Shown here: positions 7,967 through 16,963 of the stretch, piece after piece
How positions within the stretch are numbered: position 1 is the first letter of the stretch
Layout of the letters: each line of letters starts with the position of its first letter
Assembly: GCA_024234055.1 (NCBI GenBank)
Contig: JACKOW010000020.1
Location: 35,001-62,424, forward strand
From: Rhodanobacteraceae bacterium
GTDB taxonomy: Bacteria > Pseudomonadota > Gammaproteobacteria > Xanthomonadales > SZUA-5
Reading direction: 5' to 3'
DNA: 27,424 nucleotides
Notes under the pieces: generated by a model
What the model was told of the DNA's origin: nothing
Databases searched by the model: none
The model's input: the letters and a program-made list of their open reading frames with translations, nothing else
Made by a program: the position numbers and the translations under genes

Positions 7967-9382
7967 TCAGGCCACGCCCAGGTAACGGGCAATGCTCTTG
8001 GCCGCCTCGCGGCCTTCGTAGACCGCAGTCACCACCAGATCCGCGCCGCGGACCATATCGCCACCGGCAAACACCTTGTCGTTGCGGGTCTGGAACGGCA
8101 ATAACTCCCCGTCCTCACCGCCGACTTCGATGCGGCCGTTGGCATGGGCTGTCACCTGCTGTGGCGCCAACCATTGCGGCGGATCCGGCTGGAATCCGAA
8201 GGCGATGATTACCGCGTCGGCAGGGATGATGACCTCGGTACCGGGTACATTCTCGGGACGACGACGGCCCTTGGCGTCGGGCGCACCGAGGCGGGTCTCG
8301 ACCACGCGCACACCCGTCACCTGGCCATCCACACCGACGATTTCCAGCGGCTGTCGATTGAACAGGAACTGCACACCCTCGTCCTTGGCGTTTTTCACCT
8401 CGCGCCTGGAGCCCGGCATGTTCTCCTCATCGCGCCGGTACAGGCAGCTGACCGATGTCGCGCCCTGGCGAATGGCCGTGCGAACGCAATCCATGCCGGT
8501 GTCGCCGCCGCCCAGCACCAGCACCCGCTGGCCGGACAGATCGATCGCCGGCAGTGGATCTTCCCAGTTCATCACCCGATGAACGTTGGCGATGAGGTAA
8601 CGCAGCGCTTCATGCACGCCTCGCAGCTTCAGGCCCGGCAAATCGCCATCGACCGCCTTGTAGGTACCCATGCCCATGAACACCGCGTCATAGTCGGCAA
8701 GCAGCCGCTCGAAGCTGATGTCGGTACCGACGTTGACACCGAGCTTGAACTGCACGCCCATGCCCTCCAGCAGCAGGCGGCGTTTCTCCACGACCTGCTT
8801 TTCGAGCTTGAAGGGCGGAATGCCGAAGGTCAGCAGGCCACCGATCTCGCGCTGCCGGTCAAACACCACGGCATCGATGCCGCGACGCACCAGACCGTCC
8901 GCCGCCGCCAGTCCAGCCGGCCCGGCACCGATCACGGCCACCTTCTTGCCGACCCGGCGCACCGAGGACAGATTCGGTTTCCAGCCCAGACGAATGGCTT
9001 CATCGGTGATGTATTTCTCGATGGCGCCGATGGTGACTGCGCCGAAGCCGTCATTGAGGGTGCAGGCGCCCTCGCACAAACGATCCTGCGGACACACCCG
9101 ACCACAGATCTCCGGCAGGGGATTGGTCTCGTGCGACAGCTCCGCCGCTTCGACGATGCGCCCTTCCTCCACCAGCTTCAGCCAGTTCGGAATGTAGTTG
9201 TGCACCGGGCACTGCCATTCGCAATAGGGATTGCCGCAATCCAGACAGCGCCCGGACTGATCCGCCGCCACCTCCGGCTGAAACTGCCCGTAGATCTCCG
9301 AATAACCGAGCACACGCACGGCCACCGGCAGCTCACGCGGCATTTCACGCTGGACTTTGAGGAATTTCAGGGGGTCATGCAT
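7967..9382 (-). CDS. gltD: glutamate synthase (NADPH) small subunit
   Basis: Electron-input subunit of GOGAT: takes electrons from NADPH through FAD and iron-sulfur clusters to GltB. The 471-residue product has N-terminal cysteine clusters C46, C49, C54, C58 (CLDCGNPYCEWQC) and C93, C97, C103, C107, then the FAD-binding GAGPAG (152-157), the NADPH-binding GGGDTGMD (291-298) and the C-terminal FAD-contact segment FAGGDMVRGADLVV. ATG at 9382 has GGAG about ten bases upstream, rather far. It follows gltB on the same strand; the 158-base gap contains a large inverted repeat. Confidence 0.97.
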   Translation of the reverse strand: MHDPLKFLKVQREMPRELPVAVRVLGYSEIYGQFQPEVAADQSGRCLDCGNPYCEWQCPVHNYIPNWLKLVEEGRIVEAAELSHETNPLPEICGRVCPQDRLCEGACTLNDGFGAVTIGAIEKYITDEAIRLGWKPNLSSVRRVGKKVAVIGAGPAGLAAADGLVRRGIDAVVFDRQREIGGLLTFGIPPFKLEKQVVEKRRLLLEGMGVQFKLGVNVGTDISFERLLADYDAVFMGMGTYKAVDGDLPGLKLRGVHEALRYLIANVHRVMNWEDPLPAIDLSGQRVLVLGGGDTGMDCVRTAIRQGATSVSCLYRRDEENMPGSRREVKNAKDEGVQFLFNRQPLEIVGVDGQVTGVRVVETRLGAPDAKGRRRPENVPGTEVIIPADAVIIAFGFQPDPPQWLAPQQVTAHANGRIEVGGEDGELLPFQTRNDKVFAGGDMVRGADLVVTAVYEGREAAKSIARYLGVA

Positions 9383-9432
9383 GCAGTGACAACTCCGCTT
9401 TTCGATACCTTCGAGGATTGGCGAAGGAAGTA

Positions 9433-9493
9433 AAACGTGAAACGTGAAACGTCAATCAAAGCAAGGCACATTGACGTTTTACGTTTCACGTTT
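9433..9493. repeat. large inverted repeat between gltB and gltD built from heptamers
   Basis: Left arm 9433-9456 and right arm 9470-9493 are 24 bases each with one mismatch, around a 13-base loop. The left arm is AAACGTG, AAACGTG, AAACGTC in tandem, then AAT. In the gltBD transcript it would form a strong hairpin about 50 bases downstream of the gltB stop. It has no U-tract, so a processing or stability element, or a mobile repeat, is more likely than a terminator. Confidence 0.85.
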
Positions 9494-9540
9494 GACCCTG
9501 CTTGCGTCTCAGTTCTTTTCTATGGGAATTCCCGCGCCCA

Positions 9541-12500
9541 TCATGCCGCCCTCTTCAACGTCTCGGTCAAGCTCTCCAGGCTGGCAGCCTTGGGCTTGAC
9601 CAGCCAGAAGCGCGGCAGAATGTCGCGGAATTCGTCGAGGATTTCGCCCGCCCAGGCGCTGCCGGTTTCGCGTTGGTGGCGGCCCAGGAGCTCGCGCAGA
9701 TGCGATTCGTGGTTCTCCATGCCTTCGGTGGAGATGCGCACGATATCGATCAGTTCGTGGTTGTAGCGATCAACAAAATCGCGCTCCAGATCAAGCACAT
9801 AGGCAAAACCGCCGGTGAATCCGGCACCGAAGTTGAGGCCGGTGCGGCCGAGCACCGCCACGCAGCCGCCGGTCATGTATTCGCAGCAGTGGTCGCCACT
9901 GCCTTCGACCACCGCCAGGGCGCCCGAGTTGCGCACCCCGAAACGCTCGCCGGCCCGGCCTGCCGCAAACAATTCGCCTCCGGTGGCGCCGTACAGGCAG
10001 GTGTTGCCGACAATCACGGTATCTCGCGGCACGAATCCGGCATCCCGCGGCGGACGGATGACGATCTTGCCGCCGGCCATGCCCTTGCCTACGTAGTCAT
10101 TGGCCTCGCCTTCCAGATCCAGAATCAGGCCGCCGGCGTTCCAGGCACCGAAGCTCTGTCCGGCCGACCCCTTCAGCTTGAAGGTGATCGGCGCGTCTTC
10201 CATGCCCAGGTTGCCGTGACGCCGGGCAATTTCCCCCGACACCCGGGCGCCCAGGCTGCGATCGCGATTGCTCACGATGAAGGGAAACTCACCGCCGCGC
10301 TTGTGGGCAATGGCCTCGCGCGTGGCAGACACCATCTGCGCCGCCACCAGGCCCTTGTCATACGGGCGATTGCGCTCATCGATGCAGCAATTGGGCGCAT
10401 CTGTAGCCATGCCGTCCAGACTGAGCAAGGGGCTCAGGTCCAGACGACGCTGCTTGTCGGTATGACCCGGGTGCAGTTTGAGGAACTGGGTGCGGCCAAT
10501 GATTTCATCGAGCGAGCGCAAGCCCAGCGCCGCCAGGCCTTCGCGCACCTCCATGGCCACAAAACGGAAAAAGTGCTCGACCATTTCCGGCAAACCGACG
10601 AAATGCGCCTTGCGCAGCACCGGATGCTGGGTGGCCACGCCAGTGGCGCAGTTGTTGAGATGGCAGATGCGCAGGTACTTGCAGCCCAGCGCCACCATCG
10701 GCCCGGTGCCGAAGCCAAAACTCTCGGCGCCGAGCACGGCGGCTTTGAGCACATCCAGACCGGTCTTCAGCCCGCCATCCGTCTGCAGCCGCACCTTCTG
10801 CCGCAACTGGTTGCGCTTGAGGGTCTGATGGGCCTCAGACAAACCCAGTTCCCAGGGCGTGCCGGCGTATTTGATCGAGGTCAGCGGGCTGGCGCCGGTG
10901 CCGCCATCGTGACCGGAAATGGTGATCAGATCGGCGTAGGCCTTAACCACGCCGGCGGCAATCGTGCCGACCCCGGCATGGGCCACCAGCTTGACCGAGA
11001 CCAGCGCGTCCGGGTTGATCTCCTTGAGATCGTAGATCAGCTGGGCCAGATCCTCGATGGAATAGATGTCGTGATGCGGCGGCGGTGAAATCAGGCCGAT
11101 ACCCGGGCGTGCGTAGCGCAATCGGGCAATGGTCTCATCGACCTTGTGGCCGGGCAGCTGCCCGCCCTCGCCCGGCTTGGCACCCTGCGCCACCTTGATC
11201 TGCAGCACTTCGGCGTTGATCAGGTATTCGGGCGTGACGCCGAAGCGACCGGACGCCACCTGCTTGATCTTGCTCATGCGCTCAGTGCCGTAGCGCGCAG
11301 GATCTTCGCCACCTTCACCGGAATTCGAGCGTGCGCCGAGGCGATTCATGGCGATGGCCAGGGCCTCATGCGCCTCGGGCGAGAGCGCGCCCAGGGACAT
11401 GCCGGCCGAATCAAAGCGACGAACAATGGACTCCACCGACTCCACCTGATCGAGCGGAATGGGCGGACGGTCGCTATGCAAATCCATCAGATCACGCAGA
11501 GCCGATGGCGGGCGGCTGTTCACCACGTCGGCGTACTCGCGGTAAAGCTCGTAGTCCCCGGCGCGCACCGCCGCTTGCAGCCGCGCGATCACATCCGGGT
11601 TGTACATGTGGTACTCGCCACCCTGCACGAACTTCAGCAAGCCACCGGGATCAACCAGGCTGTTGGCGTTCCAGGCCTGCACTGCCATGGACCGCTGCTC
11701 GGACTCGATTTCGGCAAAGCCGGCGCCCTCGATGCGACTGGGCGTGCCGGTGAAGCAGCGCTCGACGACCTCACTGGCCAGACCGACGATCTCGAAGAGT
11801 TGCGCGCCTCGATAGCTGTCGATGCAGGAAATGCCCATCTTCGACAGGATCTTCAGCAGGCCCTTGCGGATGCCGCGTCGGTAACTGCGACCGATCTCCA
11901 TCGGCTCGCCAAAGCGCCGCTTGATACGTCCACCGCGCACCAGCGACAGCAGGCTCTGATAGGCCAGATATGGCTGCACCGCGGTGGCACCAAAGCCGAT
12001 GAGGCAGGCGAAGTGATGCGGATCGCGAGCGGTAGCGGTCTCGACCAGGATGTTGCAGGCTGCCCGCAGGCCATTGCGTGTCAGATGCTGATGCACTGCA
12101 CCCACTGCCAGCAGCGCATGCGCCGGAATCTTGTCAGGGGCGGTGTGGCGATCAGTCAGGAACACCAGCAGTGTGCCGTCTCGCACGGCCTCCTCGGCCT
12201 GAAGACAGAATCGCTCCAGCGCGGCTTCCAGGCGCTCGGATTCGGGATAATTGATGTCGATCTCGATGTAGCCGCCGAAATCGGCCATCGACAGGATCTG
12301 CTTGAGCTTGCGCTGCGACAGGATTGGCGAATTCAGCACGATCTGGCGCGCATACCGCGGCGCCGCCTCGAAGACATTGCATTCGCGGCCGAGCTGGGTC
12401 ATCAGCGACATCACCCGCTGCTCGCGCAAGCTGTCGATAGGCGGGTTGGTGACCTGGGCGAAGGCCTGGCGGAAATAGGCATAAAGTGAGCGTGGCTTGC

Positions 12501-14004
12501 TCGACATCACCGCCACCGGCGTGTCATCTCCCATCGAGCCGGTGGCTTCCGATTCGGCTTCGGCCAGATACTTGAGCACGGTATCGCGCTCTTCGCGGGT
12601 CAGATTGAACAGCTTCTGGTGCACCGCCAGCGTCGGCGCATCCATCGGCTCCAGCGCCAGACTGGGGTCGATCAGCGAATTGTTGAGGAAGCGCACGCCG
12701 GACTTCATCCAGCGCTTGAACGGTGCCCGGCCACGATTGATGGCATCGATATCGGCACTCTTCAGGAACTCACCGCGCAGCAGATCGACCGCCACCATCT
12801 CGCCGGGGCCAAGCCGTCCTTTTTCGACCACCTCGGCGGCGTCCACATCGAACACGCCTGCTTCCGAGGCAATCACCACATGGCGATCACGGGTGACCAG
12901 ATAGCGCGCCGGCCGCAGGCCGTTGCGGTCCAGCGTACACGCCGCGTAGCGCCCGTCGAGCAGAACGATGCCGGCGGGTCCGTCCCAGGGCTCCATGTGC
13001 AGCTGGTAGTACTCGTAGAAGGCCTTGATGTCGCCATCGAGATCCTCACGATCTCGCCAGGCCGGCGGGATCAGCACGCGCATGGCCTGCAGCAGATCCA
13101 TGCCGCCCACCAGCAGCAGTTCGAGCATGTTGTCCAGCGTCTGCGAGTCCGAACCGGTCATGGACACCAGGGGCTGCAGATCACGGAAATCGACCAGCGG
13201 CGAACGGAAGCGCGGTCCGCGCGCGCGCATCCAGTTGCGATTGCCCTGGATCGAATTGATCTCGCCATTGTGGGCGAGAAAGCGAAAGGGCTGCGCCAGT
13301 GGCCAGCGCGGCATCGTGTTGGTCGAGAAACGCTGATGGAACGTAACCGCGCTGGTGCATAGATCGGCTCGCGCCAGATCCTTGAAGAAGGCCGGCAGAA
13401 ATTCCGGCATGACCATGCCCTTGTAGGCGAAGACATGCGCGGACAGCGACACCACGTAGAATTCAGGCAGGTCAGCCAACGCGATCTCGGTTCGCCGCCT
13501 TGCCTGGAACAACAGGCGCTCCAGGGCGGAGAGATCCAGATCCTCACGCACGCCCACATAGACCTGGGCGATCGCAGGCAAGGTACTCAGCGCCTGCTCG
13601 CCACAAACCGAAGTATCAACGGGTACCTCGCGCCATCCGGCCAGCAGCAGACCGGCGGCGCCGAGTTCGGACTCCAGGGTGACTCGCGCGCGCGTGGCGT
13701 ATGCCTCGTCATGCGGCAGGAACACGATGCCAGAGGCAAAACTCTCCGGCAGGGAAATTCCCGCCTCGGCCGCCAGTTGCCGCAGAAAGCTTTCCGGCCG
13801 GCGAATCAGCAGACCACAGCCATCGCCGCTCTTGCCGTCGGCCGCCACCGCGCCACGATGGGTCATGCGCTTGAGCGCATCCAGGGCGGCATCGACGATG
13901 GCCCGCGACGGACGATCATCCAACTGGGCGATCAGTCCAAAGCCGCAGCTGTCCTTCTCGAACGCCGGATCGTACATCCCGGAATGCCCACCCGCGTGTG
14001 TCAT
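9541..14004 (-). CDS. gltB: glutamate synthase large subunit
   Basis: Makes two glutamates from glutamine and 2-oxoglutarate. The 1487-residue protein has the expected order: N-terminal class II glutamine amidotransferase domain with the catalytic Cys20 (CGFGLIAQL) exposed after removal of a propeptide, a central domain, the FMN-binding synthase domain with the 3Fe-4S ligands C1108, C1114 and C1119 (CKYLRICHLNNC), and the C-terminal glycine-rich beta-helix domain (IVGNTCLYGATGGELFAAG). I keep ATG at 14004, because GGAGG lies four to five bases upstream; ATG at 13977 (MYDPAFEKDSCGFG) is an alternative that would give a 10-residue propeptide. gltD follows. Confidence 0.97.
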   Translation of the reverse strand: MTHAGGHSGMYDPAFEKDSCGFGLIAQLDDRPSRAIVDAALDALKRMTHRGAVAADGKSGDGCGLLIRRPESFLRQLAAEAGISLPESFASGIVFLPHDEAYATRARVTLESELGAAGLLLAGWREVPVDTSVCGEQALSTLPAIAQVYVGVREDLDLSALERLLFQARRRTEIALADLPEFYVVSLSAHVFAYKGMVMPEFLPAFFKDLARADLCTSAVTFHQRFSTNTMPRWPLAQPFRFLAHNGEINSIQGNRNWMRARGPRFRSPLVDFRDLQPLVSMTGSDSQTLDNMLELLLVGGMDLLQAMRVLIPPAWRDREDLDGDIKAFYEYYQLHMEPWDGPAGIVLLDGRYAACTLDRNGLRPARYLVTRDRHVVIASEAGVFDVDAAEVVEKGRLGPGEMVAVDLLRGEFLKSADIDAINRGRAPFKRWMKSGVRFLNNSLIDPSLALEPMDAPTLAVHQKLFNLTREERDTVLKYLAEAESEATGSMGDDTPVAVMSSKPRSLYAYFRQAFAQVTNPPIDSLREQRVMSLMTQLGRECNVFEAAPRYARQIVLNSPILSQRKLKQILSMADFGGYIEIDINYPESERLEAALERFCLQAEEAVRDGTLLVFLTDRHTAPDKIPAHALLAVGAVHQHLTRNGLRAACNILVETATARDPHHFACLIGFGATAVQPYLAYQSLLSLVRGGRIKRRFGEPMEIGRSYRRGIRKGLLKILSKMGISCIDSYRGAQLFEIVGLASEVVERCFTGTPSRIEGAGFAEIESEQRSMAVQAWNANSLVDPGGLLKFVQGGEYHMYNPDVIARLQAAVRAGDYELYREYADVVNSRPPSALRDLMDLHSDRPPIPLDQVESVESIVRRFDSAGMSLGALSPEAHEALAIAMNRLGARSNSGEGGEDPARYGTERMSKIKQVASGRFGVTPEYLINAEVLQIKVAQGAKPGEGGQLPGHKVDETIARLRYARPGIGLISPPPHHDIYSIEDLAQLIYDLKEINPDALVSVKLVAHAGVGTIAAGVVKAYADLITISGHDGGTGASPLTSIKYAGTPWELGLSEAHQTLKRNQLRQKVRLQTDGGLKTGLDVLKAAVLGAESFGFGTGPMVALGCKYLRICHLNNCATGVATQHPVLRKAHFVGLPEMVEHFFRFVAMEVREGLAALGLRSLDEIIGRTQFLKLHPGHTDKQRRLDLSPLLSLDGMATDAPNCCIDERNRPYDKGLVAAQMVSATREAIAHKRGGEFPFIVSNRDRSLGARVSGEIARRHGNLGMEDAPITFKLKGSAGQSFGAWNAGGLILDLEGEANDYVGKGMAGGKIVIRPPRDAGFVPRDTVIVGNTCLYGATGGELFAAGRAGERFGVRNSGALAVVEGSGDHCCEYMTGGCVAVLGRTGLNFGAGFTGGFAYVLDLERDFVDRYNHELIDIVRISTEGMENHESHLRELLGRHQRETGSAWAGEILDEFRDILPRFWLVKPKAASLESLTETLKRAA

Positions 14005-14088
14005 GCCGCCTCCACCTTGCGTTGAAAGCCAGCCTTCGAGCCTCGCCTGAAGTTCTAGAGCGCGTGCTCGGAAAGCCCATCTCGTTCG

Positions 14089-14118
14089 ACTAGATCACAT
14101 CTTGCTGCGATGCGTCAA
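14089..14118 (-). promoter_or_regulatory. probable gltB promoter
   Basis: On the minus strand TTGACG (14118-14113) is followed after 18 bases by TCTAGT (14094-14089), five and four matches to the sigma-70 consensus. Transcription would start near 14081, giving a leader of about 77 bases. Assigned by eye. Confidence 0.4.
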
Positions 14119-14203
14119 ACCAGATTGACAGACGTGTAGACGTCCATGGATGAATACGATTTCGGAACTGTGGGGTGCGGCTTGCCAGCTGCCGGAGCGC
14201 CAG

Positions 14204-14227
14204 GTCAGCGCCGGCCCCGGCTCTGAC
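14204..14227 (-). terminator. hairpin directly after the hybrid kinase gene
   Basis: GTCAGCGCCGG (14204-14214) and CCGGCTCTGAC (14217-14227) pair with one mismatch around a very short loop, immediately after the kinase stop codon. There is no U-tract, so it may act as a stabilising 3' hairpin or a weak terminator separating the kinase from gltB. Confidence 0.35.
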
Positions 14228-16963
14228 TCAGGGGCGCCGCAGCAATTGTTCGATGGCCGTGGAGAGGCGATCCATCCGGAAGGGCTTGCGCAGGAACTGG
14301 GTATGGTCATCGGTGGAAACCAGCTCTGCCGCCTGCTCCTTGGAATAGCCGCTGACAAACAGGATCGGCAGATTCGGCACCAACCGCCGCAACTCACGTG
14401 CCACCTCGACGCCATCCTTGACCGGCATGGTCAGATCCACCACCGCACAGCAATAGCGACCGACGTGCGCCCTCAACTCGGCAATCGCCTCGTCCCCGGA
14501 CAGGAATGCGGCTACTTCCAATCCGCATTGCTCCAGCATTACCGTGGTGATTGCCAGAACGTCCTCATCGTCGTCGACGGCCAGCACTGCACCGCCGGTT
14601 CGTGGCTGCTGCGCGGTCAGATGCTGCCTCGGCGACAGCTCCGGTTCGTCGGCGGCTGCAATCAGCGGCAGATAGACCCGAAACTCGGTGCCGATCCCGA
14701 TTTCACTCAGGATCCTGATGGAGCCACCGTGGGCCTTGATGATTCCCTGCACCACCGACAGGCCGAGGCCGCGACCGGTGGTCTTGGTGGTGTAAAAGGG
14801 CTCGAACAGGCGTCGCTGCACGTCTTCAAGGATGCCGGGCCCATCGTCGCGCACCAGCAATTCCAGATAGCGCTCGGACAGCGGCAACGGCCATTGCATG
14901 GCAGTGACCTGGACGTCGGGTTCGGACACCACTGACAGTCGCAGCTGCACCTGTCCGCTGCGTTCACCGATGGCGTCCACCGCGTTCTGGACGAAATTCA
15001 GCAGCACCTGTTCGATCTGCGTCCCATCGCCCAAGACCGTGGCCGGCCGCGTATTGATGACCATGCGCAGGCGCACATGATGCCCGCAGGAAGCCCGGAG
15101 CAGCGGCTCGATCGAGTCCAGCAGTTGTGCCACGTCCACCGGATGCATCTGCGCCACGGTCTTGCCCGCGTAGGCCAGCATGCGCTCGGTCAAGCCTTCC
15201 ATGCGTCCGAGTACGCTTTCCACGGTGCCCAGATGGCGTCCCAGCATGCTACCGACCGGGACCGCGGACACCGCCATGTTGAGCTGGCCGATGGCGGCCA
15301 TCAGCATGTTGTTGAGGTCGTGGGCGATGCCCCCGGCCATGACGCCCAGGCTCTCGGTTTTCTGGGCCTGATAGATCTGCCGTTGCAGTTCTTCACTCTC
15401 GTCGGCGCGGCGACGGTCCTCGCTGATGTCGAAGACCACGCTGCTGAGCACGCCCTTGTGCTGGGCATAGACCCCCTCGTTGCGCAGGAAGGCGCGCAAC
15501 CAACGTACCCGGCCATCCGTCAATGTGAGCGGTAGATCGAGTGAGGTTCGAGCCTCGCTGCTCAGAAAACGCGACAGCTCGCCGCTGACCCGATTGCGGT
15601 GATCCGGGAGCACGCGAGCCAACAATTCATCAGGCATCACCACATGCGGCTCGTTGAGCTCCATCAATTCGGCATAGGCACCGACGAGTTCGGCCTCGTT
15701 GCGGGAACGATCTAGCCTGAAGGCACCGATACCGGCATCGCGCAGCACCCGATCCAGCCAGCGCTCTCGTTCGATCATGGTCACCCGCTCGCGCCGGGCG
15801 GCCTCGATATCGGTGCCGACGAACACGAATTGGCTGCGCACGCCATCATCATCACCAAAGGTACTGGCGTCTACCTGATACCAGCGTTCCCCGCCGGGGT
15901 GACAGCGCATACGCCAGGCGAAGCTGGCGGCCCCGGTACCCAGCAAGCTACGCACCGACTCCCGGCGCTGCTCGATGTCCTCCGGAAAACAATAGTCATC
16001 CATGGAACTGCCAAGCACCGAGTCCAGGGGCAAGCCTGCCGCCGCGGAAAAGGCCTGATTGGCCAGCACAATGCGCCCCTGACCGTCGACCATCAGGATT
16101 GCAGCCCGTGCGGTATCGATCAGGCTTCGCAAGCGCAGCAGGTGGGAGCGGGATTCATGCTCGGCCGATACCTCCCGCAGCACGCCGGACACACAGGCCA
16201 GCACCCCGGCCTCGTCACGACGCACAATCGCCGCCACCCGCACCCAGCGGCTACGTCCGTCGTCGCCAATGACGCGAAATTCGATGGGATCGGCAGGGCC
16301 GGCCAAGGCGCGGGCAAAATGCCGGCGGGCCCGGCCCCGATCATCCGGATGCAGCCGCGCCACCCAGTTTGGCAACTGCTCCGGCAGTGTGGCATCGGCC
16401 GACAGGCCCAGAAGCCTCAGAAAGCCTGGTGAACTGCGCAGCGAACCGTCGTGCTGCCATTCAAAGAATTCGACGCCCGCCACCTGCAGCAGCGCGCCAA
16501 AAAGATCGACATCGGCCGCCAGTTCGCGGCGGCTGAGTTCGATATCGGTGACGTCGGTCAGAACCAGCACCAGATTGCCATCACCGGCGGCGGAACGTGA
16601 CAGGGTTGCACGCAGCCACACTGCCGGGCGACCGCGCCGCCCCTGAGCGCGGACCATGCAGCGGCGCTCGCGCAGGCTGTTGTCGTCCAGTTGCGCTATG
16701 CACTCCTTGATCTGCTCGCATTGACCGTCTGCGAAGACTTCGGAAAGGGATTTGCCCATGAGAGATTCGGCGCTGTCCCGGCGCAGCAGTTCCGCGGCAC
16801 GTTCGGTGGCGACCAGAATGCGACCCTGTTCATCAAGGTCAATTTGCGCAATCCGACTGGCCCCATGGGCACTGCGCCAGGCCCGATTCTCTGCTTGCAG
16901 GCGTGCCAGTTCAGCACGCAGGCCGGCGATCTGATCGGCAGCGGGCTCTGCAGGCTCAGTCAC
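14228..16963 (-). CDS. soluble multi-PAS hybrid sensor histidine kinase
   Basis: A 911-residue signalling kinase. After a short coiled start (residues 10-30) come four PAS-like regions at about 35-145, 155-270, 275-390 and 400-515; only the third has a clear PAS core (ILMVDGQGRIVLANQAF). Then a HisKA domain with phospho-acceptor H548 (GGIAHDLNN), an HATPase domain with N box (NFVQNAVDAI, N660), G1 (DDGPG), F box (EPFYTTK) and G2 (GRGLGL), and a C-terminal receiver with D796-D798, phospho-acceptor D843 (VVDLTMP) and K893. No membrane segment is visible, so it should sense a cytoplasmic signal. No output domain or DNA-binding partner is coded nearby. GTG at 16963 overlaps the preceding gene by 8 bases (GTGACTGA). 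Confidence 0.92.
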   Translation of the reverse strand: MTEPAEPAADQIAGLRAELARLQAENRAWRSAHGASRIAQIDLDEQGRILVATERAAELLRRDSAESLMGKSLSEVFADGQCEQIKECIAQLDDNSLRERRCMVRAQGRRGRPAVWLRATLSRSAAGDGNLVLVLTDVTDIELSRRELAADVDLFGALLQVAGVEFFEWQHDGSLRSSPGFLRLLGLSADATLPEQLPNWVARLHPDDRGRARRHFARALAGPADPIEFRVIGDDGRSRWVRVAAIVRRDEAGVLACVSGVLREVSAEHESRSHLLRLRSLIDTARAAILMVDGQGRIVLANQAFSAAAGLPLDSVLGSSMDDYCFPEDIEQRRESVRSLLGTGAASFAWRMRCHPGGERWYQVDASTFGDDDGVRSQFVFVGTDIEAARRERVTMIERERWLDRVLRDAGIGAFRLDRSRNEAELVGAYAELMELNEPHVVMPDELLARVLPDHRNRVSGELSRFLSSEARTSLDLPLTLTDGRVRWLRAFLRNEGVYAQHKGVLSSVVFDISEDRRRADESEELQRQIYQAQKTESLGVMAGGIAHDLNNMLMAAIGQLNMAVSAVPVGSMLGRHLGTVESVLGRMEGLTERMLAYAGKTVAQMHPVDVAQLLDSIEPLLRASCGHHVRLRMVINTRPATVLGDGTQIEQVLLNFVQNAVDAIGERSGQVQLRLSVVSEPDVQVTAMQWPLPLSERYLELLVRDDGPGILEDVQRRLFEPFYTTKTTGRGLGLSVVQGIIKAHGGSIRILSEIGIGTEFRVYLPLIAAADEPELSPRQHLTAQQPRTGGAVLAVDDDEDVLAITTVMLEQCGLEVAAFLSGDEAIAELRAHVGRYCCAVVDLTMPVKDGVEVARELRRLVPNLPILFVSGYSKEQAAELVSTDDHTQFLRKPFRMDRLSTAIEQLLRRP

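Noticed and set aside
9502..12489. Long plus-strand open frames within gltB
   Set aside because: They are antisense to a clearly intact GltB with Fe-S and amidotransferase motifs.
14125..14156. Plus-strand TTGACA as a promoter
   Set aside because: No good -10 follows and no plus-strand gene is downstream.
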